From Niveispirillum irakense DSM 11586 (GTDB lineage: Bacteria; Pseudomonadota; Alphaproteobacteria; Azospirillales; Azospirillaceae), in NCBI RefSeq assembly GCF_000429645.1, contig NZ_KE386935.1:182946-246945 (forward strand): a DNA stretch of 64,000 bases. Reading direction: 5' to 3'. Below the pieces are notes generated by a model. That model was not told where the DNA came from. It was given only the letters and a program-made list of their open reading frames with translations, and did no database searches. The position numbers and the translations under genes are program-made. Shown in pieces: positions 1-7,263 of the stretch (position 1 is the stretch's first letter; every line of letters starts with the position of its first letter).

Positions 1-1
1 C

Positions 2-1000
2 GCCAATGTCGTGGCCCGGATGGGCCATGGCTCCCCCTCGCTGGTCTTCAACGCCCATGCCGATACGGTGGGCATTGGGGAGCGGGCCTTGTGGGAAACC
101 GACCCGCTGGTCGCCACCCTGATTGACAACCGCGTCCATGGGCTGGGGGCCGGTAATTGCAAAGGCTCCATGGCGGCCCAGCTCTGGCTGGCGGAACAGG
201 TGGCCCGGCGCGGCGGCCCCGTGAAAGGGGAAATCACCTTCACCTTTTGCGGGGACGAGGAAAATCTGGGGCCAGACGGTGCCTCTTTCCTGCGGGAGAT
301 CGGGGCCGTAAAGCCCGACATGCTGGTGGTCGGCACCCAGACGGAAAACCAGTTGATCACCGCCGAGCGCGGCGTGATGTGGGTGGAACTGACAGCGCGC
401 GGCCAATCCGCCCATGCCGGCAACCCGGATGCGGGCGATAATGCCATCCTGCGCCTGATGCGTCTGGTCACGGTCCTGGATGCGGAAATGCGCACCCGGC
501 TGGCGACCCGCAAGGTGGGGGAGCAGCAATCAACCCTGAATGTCGGCCTGTTCCGGGGCGGCGAGAACACCAATGTCGTCCCCAGCTTCGCGCGGGTGGA
601 AATCGACCGCCGCCTGCTGCCGGAAGAAAAGGTGGAGGATGCGTTCAGGGAGATCGACGCCATCGTGCAGGCCCATCCGGAGGCGGAACATCTCTCCTGC
701 CGTCTGTTGACGGGCACCAACGGCTTCCGCGCCCCGCATGACGGGCCGCTGGTCAGCGCCCTGGCCGCTGCCATCCAGCAGGTTACCGGCGCACCGGCCC
801 GCTTCCTGAAGGATACCGGGGCCAGCGACGGGCGCTATTTCGCCGATGACGGAATCGAAATCGTCAATTTCGGCCCCGGTGCCGGCTGGCAAGGCCACCG
901 CGCCAATGAATTCGTGCCGCTGGATGAACTTGTCGCCGCGACGGCCATCCTGGAAGGGCTGGTGGAGCGGGTGCTGGGGCTGGAGGGGGGCCTATGGTGA
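2..1000 (+). CDS. M20-family metallopeptidase/deacylase, 5' end outside window
   Basis: The reading frame is open to the left edge, so the N-terminus is missing; about 332 residues are present. Family marks are HADTV (metal-binding His near the start), GDEEN (the catalytic Glu pair), SAHAGNPDAG (the lid/dimerisation His) and GHRANEFV near the end (last metal-ligand His). This fits ArgE/DapE-type amidohydrolases, which remove acyl groups from amino-acid derivatives or hydrolyse dipeptides using one or two zinc ions. Two usual metal ligands look altered: the GxGAxDxKG motif reads GAGNCKG (Asp to Asn), and the usual GEPT reads GTQT. It may therefore be a divergent subfamily. Substrate unknown. 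A toxin-antitoxin pair lies tail-to-tail just downstream. Confidence 0.8.
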   Translation, partial: ANVVARMGHGSPSLVFNAHADTVGIGERALWETDPLVATLIDNRVHGLGAGNCKGSMAAQLWLAEQVARRGGPVKGEITFTFCGDEENLGPDGASFLREIGAVKPDMLVVGTQTENQLITAERGVMWVELTARGQSAHAGNPDAGDNAILRLMRLVTVLDAEMRTRLATRKVGEQQSTLNVGLFRGGENTNVVPSFARVEIDRRLLPEEKVEDAFREIDAIVQAHPEAEHLSCRLLTGTNGFRAPHDGPLVSALAAAIQQVTGAPARFLKDTGASDGRYFADDGIEIVNFGPGAGWQGHRANEFVPLDELVAATAILEGLVERVLGLEGGLW

Positions 1001-1044
1001 CGGGGCATTGCCGCTACCGCTGGGCTAGAAACATCGTCTCGTGT

Positions 1045-1332
1045 TCACGTCAGCGTCTCTTCCACGATCCGCGGATTTCGGTCGAGCAGGGCCAGAAGGA
1101 CGCGTGCGGGGCCCTCGGGCGTTCGGCGACCCTGCTCCCAGTTCCTCAACGTTCCCAACGACACCCCGATACGGCGGGAGAACATATCCTGGGACATGCC
1201 CGTCCGCCGGCGGACCGAGGCCACATCCACCGTGGCGGGCACATGTACCACCAGGCCAGGGACATCCTCCCCTCTGGCATGTGCAATCGCCTCCTGGAGT
1301 CCCTGCATGATACGGTCGGCGCTGCTGCTCAT
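1045..1332 (-). CDS. HigA-like XRE antitoxin
   Basis: A 95-residue helix-turn-helix protein. The HTH lies in the C-terminal half (VRRRTGMSQDMFSRRIGVS, then LRNWEQGRR), as in NadS/HigA antitoxins that bind both the toxin and their own operator. A longer frame opens at 1353, but I chose ATG at 1332 because its ATGA overlaps the toxin stop codon and AAAGGA lies just upstream, the classic layout of translational coupling. The order toxin first, antitoxin second is that of higBA systems. It probably neutralises the upstream product and represses the operon. Confidence 0.85.
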   Translation of the reverse strand: MSSSADRIMQGLQEAIAHARGEDVPGLVVHVPATVDVASVRRRTGMSQDMFSRRIGVSLGTLRNWEQGRRTPEGPARVLLALLDRNPRIVEETLT

Positions 1333-1691
1333 TTTCCATTCCTTTCGCGCCATTGTCTGGCGATAAGCGTCGTCAGGGACTTGAAGGCGGCGATCTCTGC
1401 GTCAGAGAAATTGGCCCTGTCCCCTTTCGACAAAAGAGCCAGGAGATAGACCGGCACATCAGGCCCGAAATAGGCGGCAATCGCCCGGTAACCACCGCTC
1501 CTGCCTTTGCCACGACCGGCTATGCGTATCTTCCTGACACCACCCGATCCCTGGATCTCGACACCTTGTTGCGGAGATGCGGCAACAAGATCAACGAAGC
1601 TCTTTCGCTCCACCTCGGGCATTCCAGCACTTGCGGCATCCCGGACAAATTGCGCTGTCTCGACGACAGTGTGGAGAGGGCTATACGTCAT
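1329..1691 (-). CDS. RelE/HigB-type toxin
   Basis: About 120 residues matching the RelE-like HigB family: an N-terminal VVETAQFVRDA segment, a central GSGGVRKIRIAGRGKGRSGG stretch rich in Arg, Lys and Gly, then YLLALLSKGDRANFSD. Toxins of this family are ribosome-dependent mRNA interferases; activity here is inferred from the family. An in-frame GTG at 1703 would add four residues, but family members start close to the ETxxF segment, so ATG at 1691 is preferred. No strong Shine-Dalgarno is visible for either. The stop overlaps the antitoxin start by 4 bp. Confidence 0.85.
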   Translation of the reverse strand: MTYSPLHTVVETAQFVRDAASAGMPEVERKSFVDLVAASPQQGVEIQGSGGVRKIRIAGRGKGRSGGYRAIAAYFGPDVPVYLLALLSKGDRANFSDAEIAAFKSLTTLIARQWRERNGK

Positions 1692-1803
1692 TGGCGCATG
1701 CACATCAATGACGTAGTTAGAGATGATCGACCGGTTTCATGTGCGTCCTATGATGACAGACGCGGAGGATGATCTTCTGGAGGCAGAAACTATCGATGTT
1801 CGT

Positions 1804-2010
1804 TCAATCAACCCGGCCCTGTGCAGCTCCGCGCCCTACGGCGGTAAGTGCATACTTTGTCGGGCCGCTGAGAGGCCGGAGAGCAATCCTCACGAAGCCA
1901 CGACGCTCGAGGCTGGACATGACCTCACCGGCACAACCACAATCCGCGGCGCTACGGACCCGGTTTGGGATCAAGGCTTTCAATACCGTAAGTTCTTCAT
2001 CGCTAACCAT
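1804..2010 (-). CDS. small winged-helix-like hypothetical protein
   Basis: A 68-residue ORF starting at ATG 2010, preceded by GTGAGG nine bases upstream inside the repeated leader described at 2020. The pattern SLERRGFVRI, then TKYALTAVGRGA, resembles the recognition helix and wing of MarR/PadR-like winged-helix proteins, but the protein is too short to assign. The frame can be read further upstream to 2058; the Shine-Dalgarno favours the shorter form. Opposite-strand frames exist here too, so the call is moderate. Confidence 0.5.
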   Translation of the reverse strand: MVSDEELTVLKALIPNRVRSAADCGCAGEVMSSLERRGFVRIALRPLSGPTKYALTAVGRGAAQGRVD

Positions 2011-2019
2011 ATCGTGGTC

Positions 2020-2034
2020 CCTCACCTTGTGGTC
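2020..2034 (-). repeat. leader repeat copy A (Shine-Dalgarno type)
   Basis: On the minus strand this reads GACCACAAGGTGAGG. It is identical to the copy at 2931 and one base different from the copy at 3329. In each copy an ATG follows 8-9 bases after GTGAGG, so it acts as ribosome binding site for the 68-residue ORF here. Confidence 0.7.
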
Positions 2035-2153
2035 TGGATATGATCTTGTCACCGCCATTTTGTCAGCATCTACGAATTGCAGATCGCTTTTTATTTAAAG
2101 CGCACCAAATCGCGCTCAAAAGGCGGAAATCCCATTTATTTTAACGCGTAAAA

Positions 2154-2159
2154 TATAAT
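2154..2159 (+). promoter_or_regulatory. candidate -10 box upstream of AT-rich gene
   Basis: A perfect TATAAT within a very AT-rich stretch (about 2095-2200) upstream of the gene at 2218. No convincing -35 box is seen at 17 bp. AT-rich DNA yields such matches easily. Confidence 0.3.
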
Positions 2160-2217
2160 ATTCTATATATTATACAGTAAAAGGGAATTATTCTCATCGC
2201 AAAGAGGGGGAATCTGA

Positions 2218-2751
2218 ATGGAAGAGTGGCAAGCCGCATGGGGAATTTGGTTGAGCGGCAAGAAGGTTTACGATGAGTGTCCCTTATTTGGCCACACCGT
2301 GATTTGGTGGAATAGGGCGGGGCAGATGTTTCAGTTCCTGGCTGCGTTGATTGTGGTATTCGAAGTTATTGGGAAAGAAAAGTGCTTGGAGTACGGGAAG
2401 AAGTTTTTGTTCTTGGCTGGCGACGATTTTATTGACATTTGGAAGGGGATGGGCGTTGTCTCGTTTAATTGGTTCTATGGATCTTCGATTGTTTTAGTAA
2501 TTTTAGGCGGCTTAATCATAAATATTTTTGGAAAAGATTCAGTTGCAGCTTCTGTCGTGAAAGTTATTTTTTATGTATTTGTTTTGCCTGGATTTATTGG
2601 ATTGTTTATATTTGTAATTATGATTCCTATATCTATATTTCTTGTGGCTATTGGATACGTAATGAGTCGAAAAACAAGCGATAAAATATTCAAAATAATT
2701 GGCATTATATTGGCTTTATTAGGATTTCATTTCACCTTGCTAGCCTCATAG
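2218..2751 (+). CDS. AT-rich predicted multi-pass membrane protein
   Basis: A 177-residue protein of no family I recognise. Hydrophobic stretches at about residues 37-50, 88-103 and 115-175 suggest four or more membrane segments with short loops. Base composition is strikingly AT-rich against a window of about 64% GC (many ATA, TTT and TTA codons), a sign of recent acquisition. AGAGGGGG lies about 7 bases before the ATG. It lies among a toxin-antitoxin pair and an OLD nuclease, so a membrane effector role in defence is possible but unproven. Confidence 0.65.
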   Translation: MEEWQAAWGIWLSGKKVYDECPLFGHTVIWWNRAGQMFQFLAALIVVFEVIGKEKCLEYGKKFLFLAGDDFIDIWKGMGVVSFNWFYGSSIVLVILGGLIINIFGKDSVAASVVKVIFYVFVLPGFIGLFIFVIMIPISIFLVAIGYVMSRKTSDKIFKIIGIILALLGFHFTLLAS

Positions 2752-2904
2752 ACGGTCACGACACAGGCCGCCCCAAATGCCGTGACCGCCCCCGCCGTGG
2801 TCATGGTTGTCGCATCACCCAGTGACCTCAGCGTCGCCCAGGCGTCCCGGATTGTGAGTGCAGCCCTACCCGTGCGCCCGCGCCGACCGATCGGAGGGGG
2901 CTAA
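2752..2904 (+). pseudogene. possible GC-rich coding remnant after the AT-rich gene
   Basis: Directly after the TAG of the AT-rich gene, the same frame stays open for 50 codons to TAA at 2902. Composition jumps back to high GC, rich in Ala, Val, Pro and Arg codons (ending PVRPRRPIGGG). No start or ribosome binding site suits an independent gene. It may be the tail of an older gene interrupted by the AT-rich insert, or just GC-rich DNA that is open by chance. Confidence 0.25.
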
Positions 2905-2930
2905 TAGGGGATAGTCTGACATCTCGGCTT

Positions 2931-2945
2931 CCTCACCTTGTGGTC
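2931..2945 (-). repeat. leader repeat copy B
   Basis: Minus-strand GACCACAAGGTGAGG, identical to copy A. It spans the stop codon of the 128-residue gene (ACA AGG TGA). ATG at 2922 follows 8 bases later but opens only an 18-codon frame ending at 2866, so the gene once driven by this copy seems truncated or lost. Confidence 0.6.
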
Positions 2946-3319
2946 AGACCGGCGTCAAAGTAGCCGATATAGAGTGGCTGCCCCGCCATGAAAGGATTTT
3001 CCCACATCGACCGCGCATTGCCCAAGTGCGGCCCCTTGTCCGTGAACACGAAATAGGGATTTCCCGGGAATATCGCCAGAACAGTGGCTGGATCTGAGAG
3101 GGGCACTTCGCGCTCGTGACCGCGCCGCCCGCTTGTTCCCTTGCCGTGAAGCTGTTGGCCGACCGTAGCGGTCCATATGTCGCCGTTGTGCTGAAATATG
3201 ATGGAAGAAATGCGCTGACCATGCACAGGCACGGGCGAACGCACCATCTCTGACATCTTCACATAGAGAGCTTCTTGCTCATCTGGCGTCCGACCAGGAA
3301 TGTGGAATGACGCTGCCAT
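2933..3319 (-). CDS. conserved hypothetical protein
   Basis: A 128-residue protein. I chose ATG at 3319 because GTGAGG of leader repeat C lies 9 bases upstream; the frame also opens at GTG 3334. A central segment (ISSIIFQHNGDIWTATVGQQ) resembles a widespread uncharacterised family with a THNGxxWTATVG-like core, seen in mobile and accessory DNA; this comparison is from memory. No signal peptide, membrane segment or catalytic motif is evident. It is followed by leader repeat B, suggesting modular duplication in this patch. Confidence 0.6.
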   Translation of the reverse strand: MAASFHIPGRTPDEQEALYVKMSEMVRSPVPVHGQRISSIIFQHNGDIWTATVGQQLHGKGTSGRRGHEREVPLSDPATVLAIFPGNPYFVFTDKGPHLGNARSMWENPFMAGQPLYIGYFDAGLTTR

Positions 3320-3328
3320 GTCGGCGCT

Positions 3329-3343
3329 CCTCACTTTGTGGTC
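3329..3343 (-). repeat. leader repeat copy C
   Basis: Minus-strand GACCACAAAGTGAGG, 14 of 15 bases identical to copies A and B. Its GTGAGG is 9 bases from the ATG at 3319 and serves as that gene's ribosome binding site. Confidence 0.65.
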
Positions 3344-3360
3344 CTATGGTGACACCCTGT

Positions 3361-3387
3361 GCCACGTTTCACAAACTGGAACGTGGC
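3361..3387. promoter_or_regulatory. perfect 8-bp inverted repeat
   Basis: GCCACGTT and AACGTGGC flank an 11-base spacer. The left arm runs into CACGTTTCACA, which recurs at 3421. It lies upstream of the minus-strand gene starting at 3319 and could be an operator or a hairpin. Confidence 0.4.
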
Positions 3388-3415
3388 CCAAGATAAGCCC
3401 CGGCCTGTCGCCGCC

Positions 3416-3431
3416 TGTGACACGTTTCACA
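3416..3431. promoter_or_regulatory. CRP/FNR-type palindrome
   Basis: TGTGA-CACGTT-TCACA fits the CRP consensus TGTGA-N6-TCACA exactly. It is 97 bp upstream of the ATG at 3319 and 68 bp past the stop of the OLD nuclease. A CRP/FNR-superfamily regulator could bind here; target and effect are unknown. Confidence 0.45.
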
Positions 3432-3498
3432 GATGCAGCTTCCGGGCCTGGCACGGGCGGGGTAGCTTCGTGACGGATATGCAGCGCACGTGCAGGCA

Positions 3499-5451
3499 TC
3501 AGCTATTGCAGGCATTAGCGATCAAAGCGAAGACGTCTATGATCTCGTGGACTTCACCGCCTTCGTCTCCGGTGGTCACGCTGCGTTCACGGAGTTCGGG
3601 CGCCGACATCATCGGCATCACGAACGCGCAGATGATCTCTTTGGCCTTATTCTTCCTGATGGGGATACTCTGCTGCTGGTGGTTGACGGGAAACATCTTG
3701 AAGTCGCCATTATGTATCCGTTTCAGGACGTGGTTGTCGAACTCAGCTTCCATGTCGCAATAGTCCAGGTCCGCCACCACTTTGGCAAAATCGACAATAC
3801 CATTCGTTGCTCGGCCGATAGCAGCGGGATGCAGGTAGTTCTCGATCTCCCGCTTCTTTAGGACGACCACCTGCCCGCTTCCTTGTTTCCGGATCGTTTC
3901 AGCGAGTTTGAGGGTCGCCTCCTTGACCGGGCCAATGGCGGTGGTCTTATCGGAATCGACGATGTAGATTTGGGGGATGTTCAAGGCATCCAGGTAACGC
4001 CGCTCAACCCATGCGTGAAGCGCGCTACCGCCGCCCGAAACCCAAAAAATCTTGGACAGGTCGAAACCAAAGGGCAACTCCCCCGCAGTGTCAAGTACCT
4101 TGGCCAGTGAGCGGAGAGCGCTTTCGTCGGTATACCCCTCCACGCAAACTGCGACCCTTGGAAAGTTTGGGTCCTCCCGCCCTTGACGTATCGCAGTGGG
4201 AAACACACCAAGCGCTTCGGCCGCCTCCCCCAACACATCATCCGTCCCTGAACGAACCCGGGGAAGCCCAGTCGCCGCATAGGTGTCCACGAAGCGGATA
4301 CTGTCCACGGGCACAAGACCGGCGAGGGCGGGAACATGGGTGGTAAGAATCACTTGGTCGCCTGCGTCCGCGAGGGCTATCAGAGCCTCAATGATCCTGC
4401 GCTGATTGTCGGGATGCTGGGATGTTTCCGGCTCTTCAACAGCGTAGATGATCGGTGTAGCCGCGCCCTGAGCCTTTTCTCGTTCAGTTCGCTTGCGTCC
4501 GGCCTCAGCCTGAAAGAATGACATCAGTACCAGCCGTCGCACACCAGATCCTCTCTTATTGAGGGGGACGTCGTCGTCGCTGGCGAGATCCAATTTGAAC
4601 ACGCCGTCCCAATTCGGCTTGCGAAAACGTGGCGTAAGGGTGGAGGCCAGTTCGGGATAGCTCGCCCTCAGTTGCTCAAGGGTGCGGGTCGCCGTCTCTT
4701 CGGCAACGGTTTCGATCCTCTTGGCGATCCCCTCAAGTTCGTCTTCGATATCCGACATCGCCCGCCGGATGGCTAGCTTCATCGGATCCTGCACTTCTTT
4801 ATCCTGGTCGCTGTTTACACGGTCGGATTTGAACAGAGCATATGAGGGCAGGTGGCGTTCCAAGGCAGCCCAGATGGACTTGGCGTCATCTGTCCCCGCG
4901 AGGGCGACTTCTCGCTCCTCCAGCTTAAGCCCCCCGTTGCCCTTGCAGTGTTCGTAAATCGCAGCTCGCATTGAGGGGTTCTCGGTCTGGTCGCAGTTTC
5001 CCTCCAGGCCCAACTCCTTCACGAGTTTCTTAAGGTCGGTCTGCTTCTTACCCAACAGCCCTTCGGCCTTCTCCGCAGTCGGGGCATTGGCGAATGCTGC
5101 GACAGTCGGCGCCTTCGGCTTCGTTCCCGAAAGATCCCAGCTCTTGCGGATTTCCAACTTGTCGTCCGCCCGCAGCAAGTGCTCCGCCTTAAAGGAGGTG
5201 ATAGCCCCACGATCAAGGATGATCTCCTCAGGCAGTCCCGAAAACACACATGTTACGGTGGCCGTCCCGCTGCCGCCGACTGTAGCGTCGCCGATGTCGA
5301 TAGTACCGTTGAAGAATGCGTCAAGGGCTTCGAGGGCCGTCGACTTGCCAATGTCGTTCCGTCCGATCAGGGCGGTGAGCTGCGAAATCGGGATGCGGAC
5401 GGTCTCGCGGTAGCGACGAAAACCGCTGATAGCGACTTCTTCGAGTTTCAT
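3499..5451 (-). CDS. OLD-family ATPase-TOPRIM endonuclease
   Basis: A 650-residue protein starting MKLEEVAISGFRRYRE, the typical N-terminus of OLD/RecF-like ATPases. Walker A is GRNDIGKS (about residues 30-37), an ABC-like signature is GSGVRRLVLM (301-310), Walker B is IIYAVEEPE (334-342), and a His switch lies in TTHVPAL (370-376). A C-terminal TOPRIM nuclease domain carries VCVEGYTDE (Glu438) and IVDSDK (Asp499/Asp501). Such proteins cut or nick DNA under ATP control; relatives include P2 Old and GajA of Gabija. No GajB-type helicase or other partner is adjacent, so a single-gene OLD system is likeliest. ATG at 5451 was chosen over the long upstream extension because it matches the family N-terminus; GGAG lies very close to it. 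Confidence 0.88.
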   Translation of the reverse strand: MKLEEVAISGFRRYRETVRIPISQLTALIGRNDIGKSTALEALDAFFNGTIDIGDATVGGSGTATVTCVFSGLPEEIILDRGAITSFKAEHLLRADDKLEIRKSWDLSGTKPKAPTVAAFANAPTAEKAEGLLGKKQTDLKKLVKELGLEGNCDQTENPSMRAAIYEHCKGNGGLKLEEREVALAGTDDAKSIWAALERHLPSYALFKSDRVNSDQDKEVQDPMKLAIRRAMSDIEDELEGIAKRIETVAEETATRTLEQLRASYPELASTLTPRFRKPNWDGVFKLDLASDDDVPLNKRGSGVRRLVLMSFFQAEAGRKRTEREKAQGAATPIIYAVEEPETSQHPDNQRRIIEALIALADAGDQVILTTHVPALAGLVPVDSIRFVDTYAATGLPRVRSGTDDVLGEAAEALGVFPTAIRQGREDPNFPRVAVCVEGYTDESALRSLAKVLDTAGELPFGFDLSKIFWVSGGGSALHAWVERRYLDALNIPQIYIVDSDKTTAIGPVKEATLKLAETIRKQGSGQVVVLKKREIENYLHPAAIGRATNGIVDFAKVVADLDYCDMEAEFDNHVLKRIHNGDFKMFPVNHQQQSIPIRKNKAKEIICAFVMPMMSAPELRERSVTTGDEGGEVHEIIDVFALIANACNS

Positions 5452-5545
5452 GTCTCCACGCCCTGCGTTATCGGTTGCGCTGACCCGCCCAACATAGCGC
5501 AAAGGACGTGTATTCTGAACCTTGGGATGGTGAATAGTGCGAGAA

Positions 5546-5551
5546 ATTATA
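5546..5551 (-). promoter_or_regulatory. candidate -10 box for the OLD gene
   Basis: Minus-strand TATAAT about 95 bp upstream of the OLD-nuclease ATG. No clear -35 hexamer is present. The rest of 5452-5709 shows no gene. Confidence 0.3.
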
Positions 5552-5709
5552 GTAGCTTGTGATCGGCCCGACGCCCCCCGGCTTCCTCCTTCCCGTTTTA
5601 ACGGCCCGCTCCCTCGAAGCAATCCAGAGGGCTGCAAATGGTGGCTCGCTTGCAGGCGCCCGAACCCGGCAAGCTGTCCGCCACCCCCCCACACTACAGC
5701 ACCTCCCCC

Positions 5710-7086
5710 TCAACATTCCGGCAGGTTGACGGCCAGCCCGCCAAGCGACGTTTCCTTGTAGCGTTCGCTCATATCCGCCCCGGTCCGGCGCATTGTCTCG
5801 ATCACCCGGTCCAGGGAGACATGGTGCGTGCCATCGCCCATCAGGGCCAGCCGCGCCGCGTCGATGGCTTTGATGGCCCCCATGGCGTTGCGTTCGATAC
5901 AGGGGATTTGCACCAGCCCTTTGATCGGGTCGCAGGTCAGGCCCAGATTATGCTCCATGCCGATCTCGGCGGCATTTTCGATCTGGGCATTATTGCCACC
6001 CTGGGCCGCAACCAGACCGCCCGCCGCCATGGAACAGGCCACGCCCACTTCGCCCTGGCACCCCACCTCCGCAGCGGAGATGGAGGCGTTGCGCTTGTAA
6101 AGCCCGCCAATGGCCGCCGCCGTCAGCAAGAAGGTATGCCGCCCCTGGCGGGTGCCGCCGCAGAACCGGTCATAATAACGCAAGACCGCCGGCACGATGC
6201 CCGCTGCCCCATTGGTCGGGCTGGTCACCACCTTGCCGCCGGCGGCATTCTCCTCATTCACGGCCAGAGCCCAGAGGTTGATCCAGTCCAGCGCCGACAA
6301 GGGATCGGTCAGCATCCGTTCCTGTTTGGCCTGCAACTCGGCCAAAAGCCGGGCGGCACGGCGTCGGACATTCAAGCCACCGGGCAGGATGCCGGTCTGC
6401 CGGCTGCCGCGTTCGATGCAGGCATCCATGGCCGCCCAGATCCGGTCCAGCCCGTCCCGCACCTCGGCTGGGGAGCGCAGGGCGCATTCATTCTCCATCA
6501 CCAGTTCGGCAATGGTCAGCCCCTTCTCCGCCGCCAGCTTCAGCAACTCATCCGCCGTGGCATATTGATAGGGCATGGCCGGGCCGGCCTCGGCGGGCTG
6601 GTTGGCCCGCGCCTCATCCTCATCCACCACGAAACCGCCGCCAACGGAGAAGAAGGTGCGCTGGGCCAGCATCTCCCCGTCCGCATCATAGGCGGTGAAC
6701 AGGATGCCATTGGGATGGTAGGCCAGCCGTTCGCTCCCCAACCACAGGATATCCCGTTCCGGTTGGAAGCTGATGGGATGGCGACCGGCCAGCATCATCG
6801 CTGCCCCGCCTTCGATCCCCGCTACCAGCAGGTCCGACGCATCGGGATCGACATCGGCGGGCAGGAAACCGGCCAGACCGATCATCGCCGCGCGGTCGGT
6901 GGCATGGCCTTTCCCGGTCAAAGCAAGCGACGCATAAAGCGCCACGGTCACGCGGCTTGTCCGCTGCAACAGCCCCTGTACGGCCAGCCGGTCGGCAAAG
7001 CGCCATGCCGCCGTCATCGGCCCCATCGTATGGGAGCTGGAGGGACCGACACCGATCTTGAACAGATCGAACACACTGACGGTCAT
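5710..7086 (-). CDS. sdaA: L-serine ammonia-lyase (iron-sulfur dependent)
   Basis: A 458-residue single-chain L-serine dehydratase that deaminates L-serine to pyruvate and ammonia in the cytoplasm. It begins [20 protein letters not shown], the family hallmark; the in-frame extension to 7161 is not conserved-looking. The N-terminal beta domain is followed by the alpha domain with [11 protein letters not shown]. Cys in [15 protein letters not shown] and [12 protein letters not shown] are the expected 4Fe-4S ligands. Length fits the one-polypeptide type. It appears monocistronic, with a hairpin between it and kdsD upstream. Confidence 0.95.
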   Translation of the reverse strand: MTVSVFDLFKIGVGPSSSHTMGPMTAAWRFADRLAVQGLLQRTSRVTVALYASLALTGKGHATDRAAMIGLAGFLPADVDPDASDLLVAGIEGGAAMMLAGRHPISFQPERDILWLGSERLAYHPNGILFTAYDADGEMLAQRTFFSVGGGFVVDEDEARANQPAEAGPAMPYQYATADELLKLAAEKGLTIAELVMENECALRSPAEVRDGLDRIWAAMDACIERGSRQTGILPGGLNVRRRAARLLAELQAKQERMLTDPLSALDWINLWALAVNEENAAGGKVVTSPTNGAAGIVPAVLRYYDRFCGGTRQGRHTFLLTAAAIGGLYKRNASISAAEVGCQGEVGVACSMAAGGLVAAQGGNNAQIENAAEIGMEHNLGLTCDPIKGLVQIPCIERNAMGAIKAIDAARLALMGDGTHHVSLDRVIETMRRTGADMSERYKETSLGGLAVNLPEC

Positions 7087-7204
7087 TTCATTCCACCCTT
7101 CTTGGGTATTCTTAAGGGCCCGTTGACCGGGCTTGGCATATGGATTGCGAAACGGGCGCAAGCACCCGCTTCCGCCCGCCTCTTAGCATGGGTGGCTATC
7201 AGCC

Positions 7205-7231
7205 GTCACCGCCTGTCGGACAGGCGAGTGA
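7205..7231 (-). terminator. hairpin downstream of kdsD
   Basis: CGCCTGTC-G-GACAGGCG is a perfect inverted repeat (7210-7226), extended by TCAC/GTGA with one bulged base. It lies between the kdsD stop and sdaA. There is no strong U-run, so termination is inferred from the stem only. Confidence 0.4.
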
Positions 7232-7263
7232 TGGTATGGTGGTGGGGAACGGAAGCGCCGCGC

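Noticed and set aside
1723-2098. Plus-strand ORFs opposite the 68-residue winged-helix-like gene
   Set aside because: They lack ribosome sites and protein-like composition; the minus-strand ORF has the repeated leader as ribosome site.
3499-5451. A Gabija system
   Set aside because: The OLD-family gene is present, but no GajB-type UvrD helicase lies next to it in either direction.
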